Made by a program: the position numbers and the translations under genes. A stretch of DNA of 64,000 nucleotides. It comes from Heliocidaris tuberculata. Taxonomy: Eukaryota; Echinodermata; Echinoidea; Camarodonta; Echinometridae. Under the pieces are notes generated by a model that was not told the origin of the DNA, ran no database searches, and saw only the letters and a program-made list of their open reading frames with translations. Location: the NCBI GenBank assembly GCA_025618425.1, contig CM046852.1:755704-819703 (forward strand), given 5' to 3'. Positions 10,806 through 25,600 of the stretch are shown here, one piece after another. Position 1 is the stretch's first letter. Each line of letters starts with the position of its first letter.

Positions 10806-10890
10806 TCAAGAGCGGTTGAGAATGATCAGATGCGAGTGACCGGCTGCTAGTGCTCTCGCTCATTATAGCGCCATCTGAGGTTGGCAACAT
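10806..10890 (-). CDS. Candidate isolated coding exon (low support)
   Basis: Minus-strand ATG at 10890 opens MLPTSDGAIMSESTSSRSLA then SDHSQPLL and reaches a good donor TTGA|GTAAGTC at 10805. The upstream frame has no in-frame stop back to about 10940. The Ser-rich 28 residues are not recognised and no downstream acceptor was identified, so it may be a chance frame. It sits between the synaptotagmin and catalase genes on the same strand. Confidence 0.2.
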
Positions 10891-11089
10891 TTTAGCTAAA
10901 ACAGGACTGCCAATCGTGTCGCTGAGAAAACCTTGCGAGCTCAAGCTTTGTGAAAATTATTGATAACTTGCTGCTATGAATCCAGATTATGCGCTGTCCA
11001 ATTCTTGTATACCAATCTGCGAACTATATATATGGGAGGGGGCCGGTAGGTGATCACCTGCCAATACCACATCTCTTTCCCCTCCCCAA

Positions 11090-11470
11090 TTCTTTTTTTC
11101 GTCCCCGATCTTTCTCTTTCTCTATCTCTCCTTTTCCATCTCTCTCTCTCTCTCTCTCTCTCTGTCTATCTTCTGTCTCACTCTCTATTTCCTGTCTCTC
11201 TCTCTTTCCGCTGTTGAGCTCGGTCCCTTCCCCCTCCCCCCTCCCCCCTCTCGTCACTCTATCAATGCCTCTTCTTCCTCTTATTCCACACACAAACATA
11301 CTTCTCTCCCTCATCTTTTCTCTCATCTCCCTCTCCATCTCTCCATCTCTCCCCCCCCCCCCAATCTACGTAAATCTTCTGTTGCTCTCTCTTCCAACAC
11401 ATTCTCTCATACCTCTCCCCATCCTCTATGTTCACTCTTTTTCTCCATCACATTTGCCTTACCTAGCACC
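11090..11470. repeat. CT-rich low-complexity tract
   Basis: Pyrimidine-rich plus strand with (CT)n runs (e.g. 11139-11163) and short C runs (11349-11362). The Ser/Leu/Pro frames across it are not genes. Confidence 0.85.
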
Positions 11471-11550
11471 AGACATAAGAATTACAAGAATAAAAACACA
11501 GGATCACATCTTTTTTTTTCTCACTGTGACATTTACAAGGACAATTGCAC

Positions 11551-14500
11551 ACATTTATTCTTTCAACCTATGAGAGGCTATGTACACAGCCATAATGTAC
11601 AACTATGCACATGAAAGCTTAAAGGGAAACAATGAATACAGAATCTGTTGGTAACAAATCTACCAAACTTCCAACATCTTTGATAAAATTGGGTTCCTCT
11701 CTCTCATAAATACACAATAAACTTCAAGAACACAATAAAGAATGATATAATATATAGAAGTAGTACTATAGATACAATATTTCACAATGCCACCATTAAT
11801 TCTGAAAAATAAGGAATGTTAGCTCTACATCTCTCTTCTGAATACATCTATCATGGATGGAAAGAGAATAAGCAGACAATATTATGAGAAGCTTTCAAGA
11901 TACTTTCCCACTTTGGTTTAAACTAGATGACTATGCATCTAAAGAATTTACTAAAGAAAATAAAATATTTGAATAGACGTATACAACAGAATGTGCTTAA
12001 TTTTCTGAAAATGTTTGTTGCAATAGCTGCGAATGGTTGCCAATTTGGATCTGCTAAGGGAGTTCCAACGATGAAACCATGAAACAATGATGAAACAATT
12101 TTTTTTTTGCAAGTACAATGCATGTTGTATGGAAAGCCTCATTACGCAAGTCAACAAAATACACGTCTGCAATATTGTATATTTCTGGTAATAGTGGGCA
12201 GTACAAGAAATCTTCATATCGATAGATAGTTATATTTTCAGCAGAAGCAAATCTTGAACAAAATTTGAAACCTTTTAAAAAATGTATCTGAGGAGTAGCA
12301 TCTATGATGAAAAATCTGGAATGTACTTAACAGCTTAGATGACTCAATTAGTACACAGTTCTATAATGTGCATATATGTAAAATTTTTACTCTTCTAAGA
12401 ACAAATATGAAAGATATGCTGCTTGTGTTTGGATTGCAAAAAGGCTGTATGTTCCTTTTGGAAAAAATGTTGTTTTCAGAAGGCCATATGCAAGTAGCAG
12501 TATTTCTTCTCAGTCGCAACATCAGATATTATTACATTTTTTGTTTAAAATGGAATAGCTGATACAACTGATTTTCAAGTTCACTGACCAAAAGTGAAAC
12601 AAACTATTTTTTTCTACACAAGAAATCAACAGCACAAATTCTGTTTGACTACTCAAATGTCGGCATCCTTTCATATTTCAGACCAAAAGTATCTCTGTTA
12701 ATAATCACATCCACAGCTCATAAATGTACACCAACATGTCTACTTTTGAGAGTCATTAAAGAAACACAACACCAATATCTATACATGGGATTCATACCAA
12801 TGAATAGGTGGGGGTCATCTACATTATTGTCAGTGTAATATCAGCATCCTATATGTTCAACTGGTCACCTCTCTAATGCATACTGATAACATCTTCATTA
12901 CTAACAGCAGCTAGCTAGTGTAACAACATGAAATAATGTCAACTTACTTGGGTTTTAATGGATGTTTTTTCTTTGGACAATGGAATCAGGGAATATACAT
13001 GTATTCATAATTACAGACAACAAACCATGCCACTTGTTTGACCACTTTGTAAAGTATCAAAAAATGATGAAATATTTGTACCATTTCAAGAATATGCAAG
13101 TTTCCTCATCATTCCTATTTAACTCATCACAATCATATTTACTGTCTTTACTTCATTATGTATTTATATATCTATTTTTATTCATTTATGTTTTTTGTAT
13201 TTTGGGGGAGGGGGGGGGGGGGGGTCTACAAGGATTGACTGGCTCAAGCACCAAGATCAATAAGCTTTACTTCCCAAAACTTATTTCAGTGACTTGAATT
13301 AATCATCTCTATGAATCTCTTTGAATGTGCATCCTGCACTGCCAATTTGCAGGTCTTTCTTCATTAGCTTCGAAAGTGATGCAGTGTTAAGTGTCATTAT
13401 CATCTAAGATACAAGTACATGTACATATCTCAACTATCCATGCAGTGCAAGATTTACAGATAATTTTTTTCCAGTTGTATCTTCGTCTAATATACTACTC
13501 TGAATTTGTTAAATGAACCAGCCAGGGTGACAAACATTCACCTTTTAAAATCTAATTTTTCCCTATGAATGCTAAATTCCTAACATGCATATGGATCGGA
13601 TTTTCATTGGACAAGAGCATCGGAACATTTTCCCTTGGAGTATCATTCTAAAGATCTGAAATCAACTTCAGTACATTGACAAATGTACAGTCCCATATAC
13701 TGATTTTCATGCTTTTTTCTTGTTGATATTTTGCATATACTCCAAGGAAATGAATGGTACACATTTTCACTTGCAGGCTGTAGAACCAGTCCCAGTGTTC
13801 CGACGATATCGACATCCATTCCGATGTTCTTGTCCATGTTTTCGAAATTACCAGTCATTACATTTTACCGATGATCACTAATTTCTAGCTTTGGAGGTGA
13901 ACATGAAACACATACTGGAATGGCAGGATTTTACCCCATTACCTCTGAGGCTGGGGCACTAAGCTTAAACTCAAACTATTTTCACAATTTAACTTTGGTG
14001 CTCTTCTATTAGAAATGAGGAACTAAAAATATCATCAACTACTATTGAGGATTGGACTCGCGACCAGAACTGATTTGAGCAACTTTCACCCTTCTTACAC
14101 TGATATCGTATGATCAACAAATCATAACCCATAATCATATTTCTTTAAATGCAATATCCGCATCGACATTTTTTATAAAACACTATACCTGCCCTTCCAA
14201 TTCCATTCATGTTTGTGGTGAAATATATAAAAACTCCTCCAATATCTGATTTTTCTTGCAAATTGATAACACAAGAACATACTTATAAGTCAAATCTTCC
14301 ACACTGAATCTTATGAATGCAGAGGAATGAAAAGATAGATGGAATGGACAGAATCATTAAGTACCAATGCGACATCATTTTCTGTTTCAAGAATAGTAAC
14401 TGCAATCTTGCATGCCGAGTTCCATGCATTCATAATTTTCTGATTATCTCCCCTTTCTGAAATAATCACAAGATGCACTTTCCACATCAAGCTCTATCAC

Positions 14501-17500
14501 ATTATAGCTCGAATAAAGAGAAAAAAAAATGACCCAGGTTATCTTAAACCCTAGCTCAACCCGTTGGGTGTGATATGATTTTGGTATAACATGCTTTGTC
14601 CATAGACCCCTAACAAGGTTATCTCGGGCTTAGTATTCAAAGGGTTAGAATATTATTAAAACGTAATTTTCAAATATAATAGCTTCTGGTGATCATAAAC
14701 TACATGCAGTTCATCCTCTTAAATTTGCACAAAATAACACTAGGTAACCATACATGAACTCATCTGTTTTCTACACGCTTTCTGCTAACACATGGGGGAC
14801 ATAAACTATAATTACTCTCCAGTAAATTAGGAGGGTTTCTTCACAGGCTTGTATGATATCCTTACGGAAGAATGCAGGTTAGACAGAAAAATGGGGATGT
14901 GGCAGCCATACCAGCTAGTCTGGTCCTACATTGACATCATACCAGATTTAGATATTTTTACCACAGTATTGCTAAATTCAATTAGTCTTGATGTAGACTC
15001 CCATATGATGTCTTTGAATGTATTCACAATGGTGCCATGTCAGGTCCAGACCCTGTACTTAGGACTGGGTCCTGATGTGAGCGAAATAATCCAGGATTAT
15101 AAAAACATTTAGATAATTACAAAAGGAGATATAGATCCAGACACATAACATGTCTATTGAAGCTCATCGTTTTGCTTTTTTTGAAATGTTGGTAAAATCT
15201 TACACAAGCCTGGGAAGAAAGCCCTCTTTTATTTGAACTGGTATTTCTCCCACTTTTATTTATCTCTGGTACCAAAGATGTGAGCGTAAGGAGCAGTCCA
15301 AGCATGTGGTATCGCAAGAACACCAAGACTGGACTTACAAGCCTGCAATCGAACATTTTGTGCACCATCTTCTTTGTTGTGCAAGGACTGCGCTACGCTC
15401 ACACCTCTCGGTGACACCTCCAATCCGTCTGTATGCAAGTAACACGAGGAAGTTTAACGCAAAACTCATAGAATGTATAAACTTTTCTGACAATATAGCT
15501 GTCTGCTTGTTTCACCCCATCTTTTAGAGGTGTTCTGGGGCCATTGGTGCAGGTGATTGGCATATATCTCATGACCAAGTACATCAGCAAGAGTCTAACA
15601 TAAAATCAACACCCGTCTTTCTAAAGCAAGCCAGCAAGATGGCAAAATGAAAGCCTTTGGGCAATGCTATTCTTTTTCAAATAAATCCCTATATATTTCA
15701 CTGCAATCATCATTAAATGTACTGTTTATTTCTCTATTTCTCTTCTTACACTGAAAAGACACAATTTTGAGGAACAAAGTACTTTGATATGAAATAAAAC
15801 ACTCCCTTCCAAATTTGATTAGGAAGATAAGATTCGGAATGATAGAGTTTATACAGCTGAGGAAAGGTAAACAGTAGATGTGTTGTGTCTACTAAGATAA
15901 AATAAATGTATTGTCTAGCCAGTTTTTGTTTGCACATATATGATGAATAAAACTCATTTAGAATAATAAGATAATGCTTTGAATACATCATATGAATAAT
16001 CAACCAGGAATACTTAGTAAATCAGAATAATTACCATTCAAAAAATTAGAATACTACGATAATATGACAGTGTGGACATGAATACATTTTACACTGTATT
16101 TTCTGAAAGAGACTGGCAACATTAAAGTAACATGGTTATTTCTTTACCATATGAACGCTGATTAAATGTCATTCGTATTAAATACACAGAACTTGGAATT
16201 TTTGAAAATAAAATGCAAGGTTCTTCTAATATTTCCTAACACCCTCATGACTTTGTGAAGTACAGTTGTGCGCTTTCTGCTTCAATTTAAATCCCCAATG
16301 CCATTTTGAACTTTTATTAATGTTCTGATTTATGCCATATATGCACAAATTTAATTTCTCAGACATATTTATTGCAATCTAGATCTGCCCTCTAGATTTC
16401 AGAATGTTATGAAATGAAACAAGGCTCCCTTAAGTAACACGGCCTCAGAATTTGTACAAAGTACGAAGTCATTTGAAATCGAGAGTACACAAATCATATT
16501 GCATCTCTAAATAATTCATGAAATTTTAGTGTAAGTACATTGTATCCATTCATAACACAGGTTGAATAACACATTGCAGGTAACGATTATATGATTATAT
16601 GCCATATTCTAATTAAAAATTGTCAATAAATATATGAGACTTCATGGTGAAGAACATATTTACAAAAGATGTAGAACTGGTAAATTACATGTATTTACTT
16701 TTTCCCTATCAATAAATATAGTTTGGCATGGCAAAATATGCAGATTTCTCTCTTTTTTCTTCACAATACCATAATGTGAATCTTTTTCACACTGTCTCAC
16801 TTTAAAATAATCTGATTACACATTATTTAGATCCAGCAAATTTATACATATTCCAAATTAAAGTTAGTCATTAGAACATCAGGACAAAAATTCAAGGGAA
16901 TTTGTACATTGTTGACAGAAGTTGTCAGCATTACAGCACACATTTAAATAACATTATATGGCAAGCTTGCTTCTGTCAGCCTCTTTCAAATTTATTTCTT
17001 TTCATAAAGGGGGGCGGGGACAGACATTTTTGTGTTTCCTTTTTGGATATCTTTCATGCTGCTTTGCCAGCTGCTTATAACTTACCTATCCAGTATTTGA
17101 AAAGTTTATTCATTTTATGAATTTTCTTGAAAACCATTTTAAGCATGAGCTAAGGCTTGCAGCCTCTCTCTTTGAAGTGAATTGACCTACGCTCAAAATT
17201 GGTGTTAAAATAACCCCGCCCTCAACTTCATCTCCAGGGGGTGGGGGAGGGGGTAGGGTTACTGGAGAGAAGTTGAAGGCTTGCAGAATTTGATATCAAT
17301 CATTCAGTTTGCAAAAAAAAGATTAAACATAATCTTGTTTAAACGCAGCCCAAAATAATCATTTGTACCTCACTGAATAATTGAGCGCATATATCGTTGA
17401 AAAAATTAGGATTCTGCTACAAAAAAGCCTGTAATGTCATGTTTCCGAATGTAAAATAACTCAGCCCTATTTTTATCTGTTGACAAGAAATACTAACATT

Positions 17501-17870
17501 ATTAGGTTCAGGTCATGTCTGAAACAGTCCACATTTTGTCTCTTCAGATTTTTCTACAAGTAGCAGTGGAAGCCAAGAAACACAAATATTTTCACTGATA
17601 TCAAGTGCAGTCATAGCAGAATTTTCTTCCCCAACAACAGGGAAGTGAACTGACTTAATCCAATAATCACAAACATTCCCATCTTGTAATAACTTTAATG
17701 CATCAGCACGTTTTTTTTTTCTTTGAAACATCAAAACATTAGCAATGCAGGCTTGTTGTAGCAGAAACCCTTCTCGTGAAAAAAGAAGAAATTTGGGGGT
17801 GGTGGGGTGGAAGAGAGGATGACTTGAACGTTTACCAAACAACCAGATCTCAGTAGGACTACTGCTCTTC

Positions 17871-17906
<36 letters not shown>

Positions 17907-19717
17907 ACTTGGTCTGATATTATAGCTGTTTTCTTACATTTTGGTCCGAGAGGATAACCATATCTAAGTTCTTATAAAAATACCTTTACACAGCAACATT
18001 CTGATGGATAGTATCATCACTTTGGCTTTAGAACAATTTAGTTTGTTTAGAATAAAGAAGCACTCAAGGAGCTACAAATTATTTGAGATTGCAGAACTAG
18101 AATATGCATACATGAAAACCTTCCTCCAAACACTGTTGCAATCCATGTCGAAAGAAATGAACTTAACTTTTGTTTAGATGAATATCACGCCTCATCTATA
18201 CAGACATAACCCCTTGCATCTGTTGCCATGGTTACGGGAGAGCATCCCAGTGAGATCTGGTTGTTTCCTGTGTCTCGTTCCTACTTGACAGAAGACTAAA
18301 TGACATTTACAGGTATCCACGGTTCAGCAGACACACTGAAAAATTTATCCGTTCCCCACTGAACTTAAAAACGCGCCAACGAAAACAAAAGGCTCATGGG
18401 TAAGAAGGTGCAGGGTGGGGGAGGGGTCACTCATCAGCTACAACAATTAAAGGGAAGGGGAAGGGCAGGGATGGGGTTGGGTCACCGGTATGAAAGAGAT
18501 CGCAGAAGCTGGCTGGACTCAGTTTCTGCGATCATCGATTTTCACACCATTTATTCTGTTTCCAGTTTTTTAGAACTAATAATTAATCAAACCGAAGCAA
18601 AGTGCTTTCCTTCGGGCTACGCTGTGCTTCGGCATGAGAAATATCAAGCTAAAGAAATACATCAAAACATTCAACAGAACTTGAGGTACTGGGTAAGAAG
18701 TTTGAAATCTTTAGGCTGGCTTTTCTCTGATGAAATGTGGAACGGTGGTATCGCAATGGTCCTCTTCTCACAAACTTTCGTTCTTTTCTGGGTGGTTTAG
18801 GTTTTAGAAAGCTTATACAAACAATTGTACAGCAAAGCATAGCCAAGTGTAAAAAAGACAATACAAGATTTTTATTTGTATTCTGCAATATGTGTAGGTA
18901 AACAAAGATAAAAACCAGCCTAAAGACTTACTAAAATCAACTGCATGCTAAAAGTGAGCACCTCCCTAATCAATCCAGTGAAAGGATGTGAATTTTCACA
19001 CTCACACCCCCAAACATGAACTGAAATAGGGCGGGCTCATTTAAATGAAACATCAAACAGATAAAACACATAATAAAAATTGCTTTAAAATCTCGCTGAT
19101 TTTTCGTCAATGACTGAGCAAATACAATGGCGTAGGCAGCTAGGCTTTCCTTACAGGCTCTTATCTCTATTTTGAATCAACCTCTATTTGAACCCCTTGC
19201 AGTACTAGATCTGAAAATCTCTTGCTGAAAAGGCAAGATCCGTTCAGATATGGCACACAGTTGATAATGAGAACCACTACCAAGAACAGATACATTTATT
19301 TTGATAATGAAGTCCATACCATGTATTGTGATATTAAGACTGTACCTTGATAATCCCACATGAATTTGGCATTGATTTGGAATGATATGTTTTGCCAAGG
19401 CAGAACTGATACCCATCATGTCTCTGCCCCACTGATATCAAAAGAGGCGCAGTGTTTAGTCCATTTAATACTATCTGTCATTTTATGATACACATATTAC
19501 ATAGAGATACATGTGTAAGTAGAAATAAAGTGTTAATGCTGAATGTGTTATGTAAATGCATTGGTAGTGGTTGTCTTTGTGTTCATTTTTTTAATATTTT
19601 CATTATAAAATCAAATCTCCACTCCTATGGGGCTCATTAAATAGTTCAATCACTTGGATATAATCAATCTTTACCCTAATTTATCATTTTAGCTTTTGTT
19701 AAAATTTTTTTTTCATT
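11551..19717 (-). other. Repeat-poor AT-rich tract below the synaptotagmin stop (intergenic or long 3' UTR)
   Basis: About 8.2 kb with no recognised coding exon and few of the dispersed elements that crowd the rest of the window. Minus-strand AATAAA signals occur at 19295-19300 (about 420 bases after the stop) and again near 11553-11558. A Pumilio-like TGTACATA reads on the minus strand at 11579-11586. Local features include a poly-G run at about 13205-13224 and (ATC)n at 17871-17906. Frames at 14849-15112, 17513-17842 and 18396-18800 have no splice context or known motif. Whether this is a long neuronal 3' UTR cannot be decided here. Confidence 0.4.
17871..17906. repeat. (ATC)12 microsatellite
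   Basis: Uninterrupted TCA/ATC trinucleotide run. Confidence 0.95.
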
Positions 19718-19903
19718 TTACTTATTCTCCTCGGGTTCTTGGAGTGTATGCCATTGGGCGATTGGTCGCCGTGGCGACGCCAGCATGTCGCTCCAGTGAC
19801 GGAGTCCCGCCCCTGTGGCATTGCATCCAAGTACCACTTTGCCGATAGGTTCGCTGCTGCCCATGCGATCATAGTCCACTACGGTCACCACCAGCGTCAC
19901 TTT
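19718..19903 (-). CDS. SYT1: Synaptotagmin terminal coding exon 8
   Basis: 61 codons plus [64 protein letters not shown]. It contains D366, D368, E374, the R401/R402 bottom arginines and the WHTL motif used in docking. Acceptor CCCCCTTACAG ends at 19904. Confidence 0.97.
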   Translation of the reverse strand, partial: KVTLVVTVVDYDRMGSSEPIGKVVLGCNATGAGLRHWSDMLASPRRPIAQWHTLQEPEENK

Positions 19904-22577
19904 CTGTAAGGGGGGAGAAGCAAAATACACATATTAATATTCTGTAGAATTTACCATAACTTGCATAATATCTTATACAATCTCTGATGGCAAGGACCTA
20001 ATGGGTTTTGTGATCATTCCTAACTACGTATTATGTGACATTTTTGTGCGCAGGGCCCTAATGTAAAACTGTGTTTAAATCACTGATGAAGCTATCCAGG
20101 GGTGGAGGGGGGGGGGGGAGATGTTGTACATTTTGAAATAACTTTTTGCCATATAAAACTCAAAATAATTAGGAGTGGACATGTACATGTTGATCAGTTT
20201 AATCAAATTTGAACATGGTATTGCCTGAAGCTGTTCACAAAGCATCGAGATGCCCAGGTCAATCTTCTATCACCCAGAATCAAGATGCTAGGGGAAAAAA
20301 CCACCCTTTACTACTACCCAAAGATTTCCTGGGATTTACAACTTAATGGAAGAAAATTGGTATGGAGCCTTGGTCAATGGCAATAGGTTATATATTCATG
20401 CTATCATGAAGCCAGGATGAAGTGGTCAGCAAGCACATAGGTCTGCCATGACACGATGAATGCTTCCCAAATCCAAAAATGCACAAGACAAGAAAGAGAT
20501 CATACATAATTACTCCACGATTTCAGGAAGTTAATTGGTGAGATCCCATTTGAAAAGTTTTCCCTTAAAGGGCAATCCAACCTTGATAATAAGATGATTT
20601 GTGTGAAAGCAGAAAAATAAGAAAAACAGGATGGTGAAAGTTTGAAAGAAATCGGACAAGGACTAAGAAAGTTATGGATGTTTGAAAAATGAGATCACTA
20701 CATCTATGCGAATCTCAAATTGGCAATTCGGTGAGTCAATTGTGACATTTTTGTGGACAACTCTCCCATTTGTCGTACACAAAAATATCATTAATGTGCG
20801 GTTTTCTTCGAGGCACTTTTACCCTTGGGGCAGTATTCAAAATATATTGGAGATAGCATATTGTTATAGGTCCTCATGAACGAAAAGATCCTACTGTGTA
20901 ATGCATTTTGAAAAAAAGTGACATTTTAGTCATTTTGTGTGTTAGAGCGAATTGGGGAGTTGTCCACAGCTACATCACAGTGGCATTACATATTCGGCCA
21001 ATTTGAAACTCCCATATGCATAGTGATTACAACTTTCAAAAATTCATAACTTTCTTATTGCTTGTCCGATTTTGTTCAAACTTTCACAAATCTGCTTCTC
21101 TGATTTTTCCTCTTTCTTTCAAAGCAACTTGCTATAAAGGTTGGATTTCCCTTTAACAGCACCATGCAAGTACTATTTGTACATTTTGAAGAAAGAAAAA
21201 GAAATGACAATGCAGCAACATTTGACAAAATAAAGCCAGGAGCAATTGTCGCTGGAGCATTATGTCGGAGCACCGTCAGCTATTAAACCATATGTGAAAG
21301 GGGTCTAGTACTCACCTGAATCTGTTCAAACGGCACCTCAAAGCCAAAGGATTCGTTGTAGTAAGGATTCAGTGTCCTCTTCTTAATGGTGGTCTTCTTC
21401 TTCTTCATCCTCTTGTTGTTCATGTAGAGGGATATCTTCACATAGGGATCTGGTGACGAGAAAGAATAGCATTACAGCTCATGAGCACAGGAAGAGCAGT
21501 ACTGATGGTATTGCTGCTCTGATCATGATCATCACCTATATCATTAGTTTTATCACACCCATTACGATCATCCTCCTCCTCTTTATCCTCATCATCATAA
21601 CCATCACAGTGACCATATTTCGCGTTTTTGTCATCACCATTAAAAAAATTTACAGTAACATAAGTGTATTATGATCTCCATCACAATCACCATCATCATC
21701 ATCATCACCATCATCACTGTTATCATAATCATCATCACCATCGCCATCACCACCACTACCACCTCAATCACGATCACCACCATCATCACAACCAATTCAA
21801 TCATCATCATCATCATCATCTTCGCCATCATCATCATAATCATCATCACCATCGCCATCACCACCACTACCACCTCAATCACCATCATCACCATCATCAT
21901 CACAACCACTTCAATCATCATCACCATCATCATCACCATCATCGTCATCATCATCATCACCATCATCACCTTCATCATCATCAGCATCTGCATCATCCTC
22001 ATCCTCACTATCACCTCAATCACCATCATCATCATCATCACCATCATCACAACCACTTCAATCATCATCAACATCACCATCCCCATCGACAATACACCCA
22101 TAATACTCCTCTTCGTAACCAATTGTCTTGCAAGCTTTGATACATACATGTACTTGCTTACAGACTGACCCAGAAATAATGGCAGAGCTTCACGCGCCCA
22201 TGCACTGATTACGAACTGGAAAGCAAAAGCAATCTTTCGTAAGAGCAGCACGAATGTGGTTAACTTGATTTTACATATCATGGCCATTGATGGCCGGGTA
22301 TACGATTAATTGTTCTCAGACTGGCACTGCCTGTCTACTGAGATGTTTAGACAGACTATGGGAATCAATATAATCTGGGAACGTGTATGGAAGGTCTCTC
22401 AATCACTCGCTCACTCTCTATCTCTTTCTGTTTTCCTGTATTACATACATGTCTATCAGTCTGCATGTCTGTCTGTCTCTCTCTCTCTATGTATTTGTCT
22501 GTATGTAAGAATGTCTATTTGTCTCTCTCTCACACTCTCTTCACCCCCCCCCCTCTCTCACTCTCTCTTCATCCCCC

Positions 22578-22641
<64 letters not shown>

Positions 22642-25600
22642 CACTCTCTCTTACTCTGTCTCTATCCCCACTCTTTCTCTCCCTCTTCCTTTATTCCTCT
22701 CTCTTTCTTGTACAGAAACACGAAACAACTCTTTCATTGTACACAGTAATAATACTTTTCATACCCTTTTTTGCTTTCCTTTTCCAAATACATATGCATG
22801 TGTCTCCCAGAGAATATCTCTACAGATGTAAATGGAAAAAGACATACACAAACTCTCACATACAAAAACAGTTTCTCGGGAAGTAATTCGAACACCTAAT
22901 GATCCCCTCTGAGTAAATTTCGTAATACTGGAGTAGTTTATAAAATGTTCATCTAATCACAAGCCAAGTTTCACTCAGAATCTTTGATTGGTCTCACGAC
23001 CAAGGTTTGAAGAAGTAGGCGGATATAGCCCCCCCCCCAAAAAAAAAAGAAACCCCCACAAACAATGCCTCCTTTAATTTTACAGGTAACAATGGGTGAT
23101 TTCAAGTTCAGTGTTGGTACTGGTTTTGGTGTTGAGAGCGTGAATTGGGCTGTTGATTCTAGTTCCAACACTGAATTCGGGTTTATAAAAATAATACCAA
23201 TCACATTATTGACAGCTCAACACCTAGTGAAGTCAATCCCAGCACCAGCTTTATTTCAGGTTCAGTGTTGTCTCTGGTGCTAGTTTTGCCCCAACACCAA
23301 CACCAGCTTTCAACACCAAACTTGAAATCACCCAATGCATCTACATGTACATCTTGAATAGGGATACATGTGTATGAATAACACAATATAAAGAGAGCAT
23401 TGGGATTAAATAAAGAAGGAGACATTCTAAAATAACTATGATCACTAAGACTTTCAAGAAATCATCAACCCAAGGAAAATTTCAATAGCCTATAGTAACC
23501 ATGTTCAAAATTACGCAATATGTCCCTGTGATATTTGCACATCACTTGGCTAGTGAAATTTGGCTTAGGTTGATTCACTGGAATCAACTGGAAGTATTTG
23601 CTATCATGTTCTAAGAACATGTAGGAATAATGTGGGTTACTAAAGGGAAATATGGAAGCACTAACTGACCTGATAGACCACCGACGTCCATTTTCTTGAG
23701 GTTCTTGGCCTCTAAGATGACCACAGTCAGCTTGCCTGCGGTTGGGACGTAACGCAGGGAGAAACAAATGTCTCCCAGCTCTGACTTGCCCTGAAAACAA
23801 AAGAAACAAAAATGTTGTCATTTATCTTTTGATACACAAAAATAACTACCTTGCATAAGTCATTCACCAACTGGGCATTGCGGAATTTAAGCTAAATGAT
23901 TGACTTCGACTGTGCTAAAATCAGAGTCTGTTGCAAAAACATGTATGGAACAAAATTTGCAAAAATAGTCTAAAAAATAATTTAAAAATATGACTTTACA
24001 CCTTTTTACTTTTCTTCGTGATCTAACTATCCACAACACTTTGGACTGAAATTTTCTACCAAACTCTAAAACAAGATAAACGGAAATTTATTTCTCGACC
24101 ATACATAAAGATTATCAAGTAATGTAAAACCAGAATGTTTTGCAAATTGGTAAATGTCGATACATTATATGCGCAGGCAAGCCTGAATCTAACGACAAGC
24201 ATAATATGATATCTGTGCAGCGCTTAGAGACATCATATCAAGTGCTTTTGTCTTCATTACAGAAAACAGCCAATTCTTTTTGTGATCTGTCCCCATATTT
24301 TATGATTTCTAAACATATCCAAGGGCATACCTCTCCACCTGGCACCTCTGCGCTTTGTAGATCACGCCACTCTTCCACGACGCTTCCCAGGTCAACCTGG
24401 CTTAGCTTGACCTTGACCTCACCAATGATGTCATGGCGGGAGAACCGGTCAAAATCGTAGATGGCAAACACCAGCGTCTTACTCGACACTTCACTATATG
24501 GCACCTGCAAAAGAGGAATTTAAGCACTTGTGAGGGTCCTATGAAAGTAACGTTTCTGAGTAGTAAGTTTTTGGGGGGCCAGCAATTTACATTTTAAAGG
24601 GTACCAATCACCAAAAATAATTTTGCTCTGTATGTTAGAGGTTGCATGTCGTTATACTATATTCAAAATATGGGCTTCAAATATTAATTCTACAAAGAGA
24701 TATTGCAATTTCAATTACACTCTCTATAAGCATAAAAGCGACTCATGAGTAGACTACTCGACGCACCCGTATGTGCTCGTCAAGGTAAAGGCTCGCGTGG
24801 AACCAAACTAGGAGTTCGGTTCCATGCGAGCATTTTCATGTTATCCTTTATTTCCTTCATACTCATTTACTGTTGACCTATATAATACCAGACAAAGCTC
24901 TTTGAGGTTGATTTTATACTTTCTAGCTGTACACAAATTATTTTTTCAGGTGATTGGTACACTTCAAGGATAATATTGAATACTGGTCATGTGTGGAAGA
25001 ATATGGGCAATTCCAGCATAACATACATGGCAGTCAGACCATTTTTGGGGTTATTTAAGACAGTTTAAGGCAAAACCAAGAGTCCTAAAACATTTAAAAG
25101 AAGAAAAAAGGCTAAATTGGAGTGAACAAAATATTAATGCTTTGACATAGACTGAACTGGCATGGTCTGCTTCAGCCAGATCAAGAATGATCTCAAGCCA
25201 TAACAGGGCCAATACTGTATACATGCAGCTTTATACAAACATAAATGCAAATGTCATACTGAAGACTGATTTGATCTGAAATGATCTGGTCAGTGATCTA
25301 AATCTAGATTGAACCAGTTTGCTCCAGACAGATCTAGAATGATCTCATGCTATAAAGGATCAAATTTGCTACTAACTGCTTTGATCAAAATTGAACCCAT
25401 TTGCTCTAGTCAGATCTAGAATTTTCTAATGCTACATGCACAATGGTCCATGGCTTTGTACATACCTTAAATGTGAAGGTCTCATTGAAGACTGGGTTGA
25501 GGGTCTTTCTGTGGACTTTGGTTTCGTACTTCTTCTTCTTGTCTGGCATGAGGTAAACCTTGACGTAAGGATCTGACGTCCCTGAGAAGTCCATTCCCGG

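Noticed and set aside
10989..11573. 194-codon Ser/Leu/Pro-rich frame
   Set aside because: CT-rich low-complexity DNA; no splice sites or protein motif.
14849..18800. Frames at 14849-15112, 17513-17842 and 18396-18800 as genes
   Set aside because: No recognisable motif, no splice sites framing them, and base composition like the surrounding noncoding DNA.
21640..22287. Long His-rich, Ile-rich and Met/Val-rich open frames
   Set aside because: They are three readings of the same TCA/TCACCA microsatellite and have no independent coding signal.
22310..22831. 173- and 120-codon Ser/Leu-rich frames
   Set aside because: Run through (CT)n and (TA)n microsatellites inside a synaptotagmin intron.
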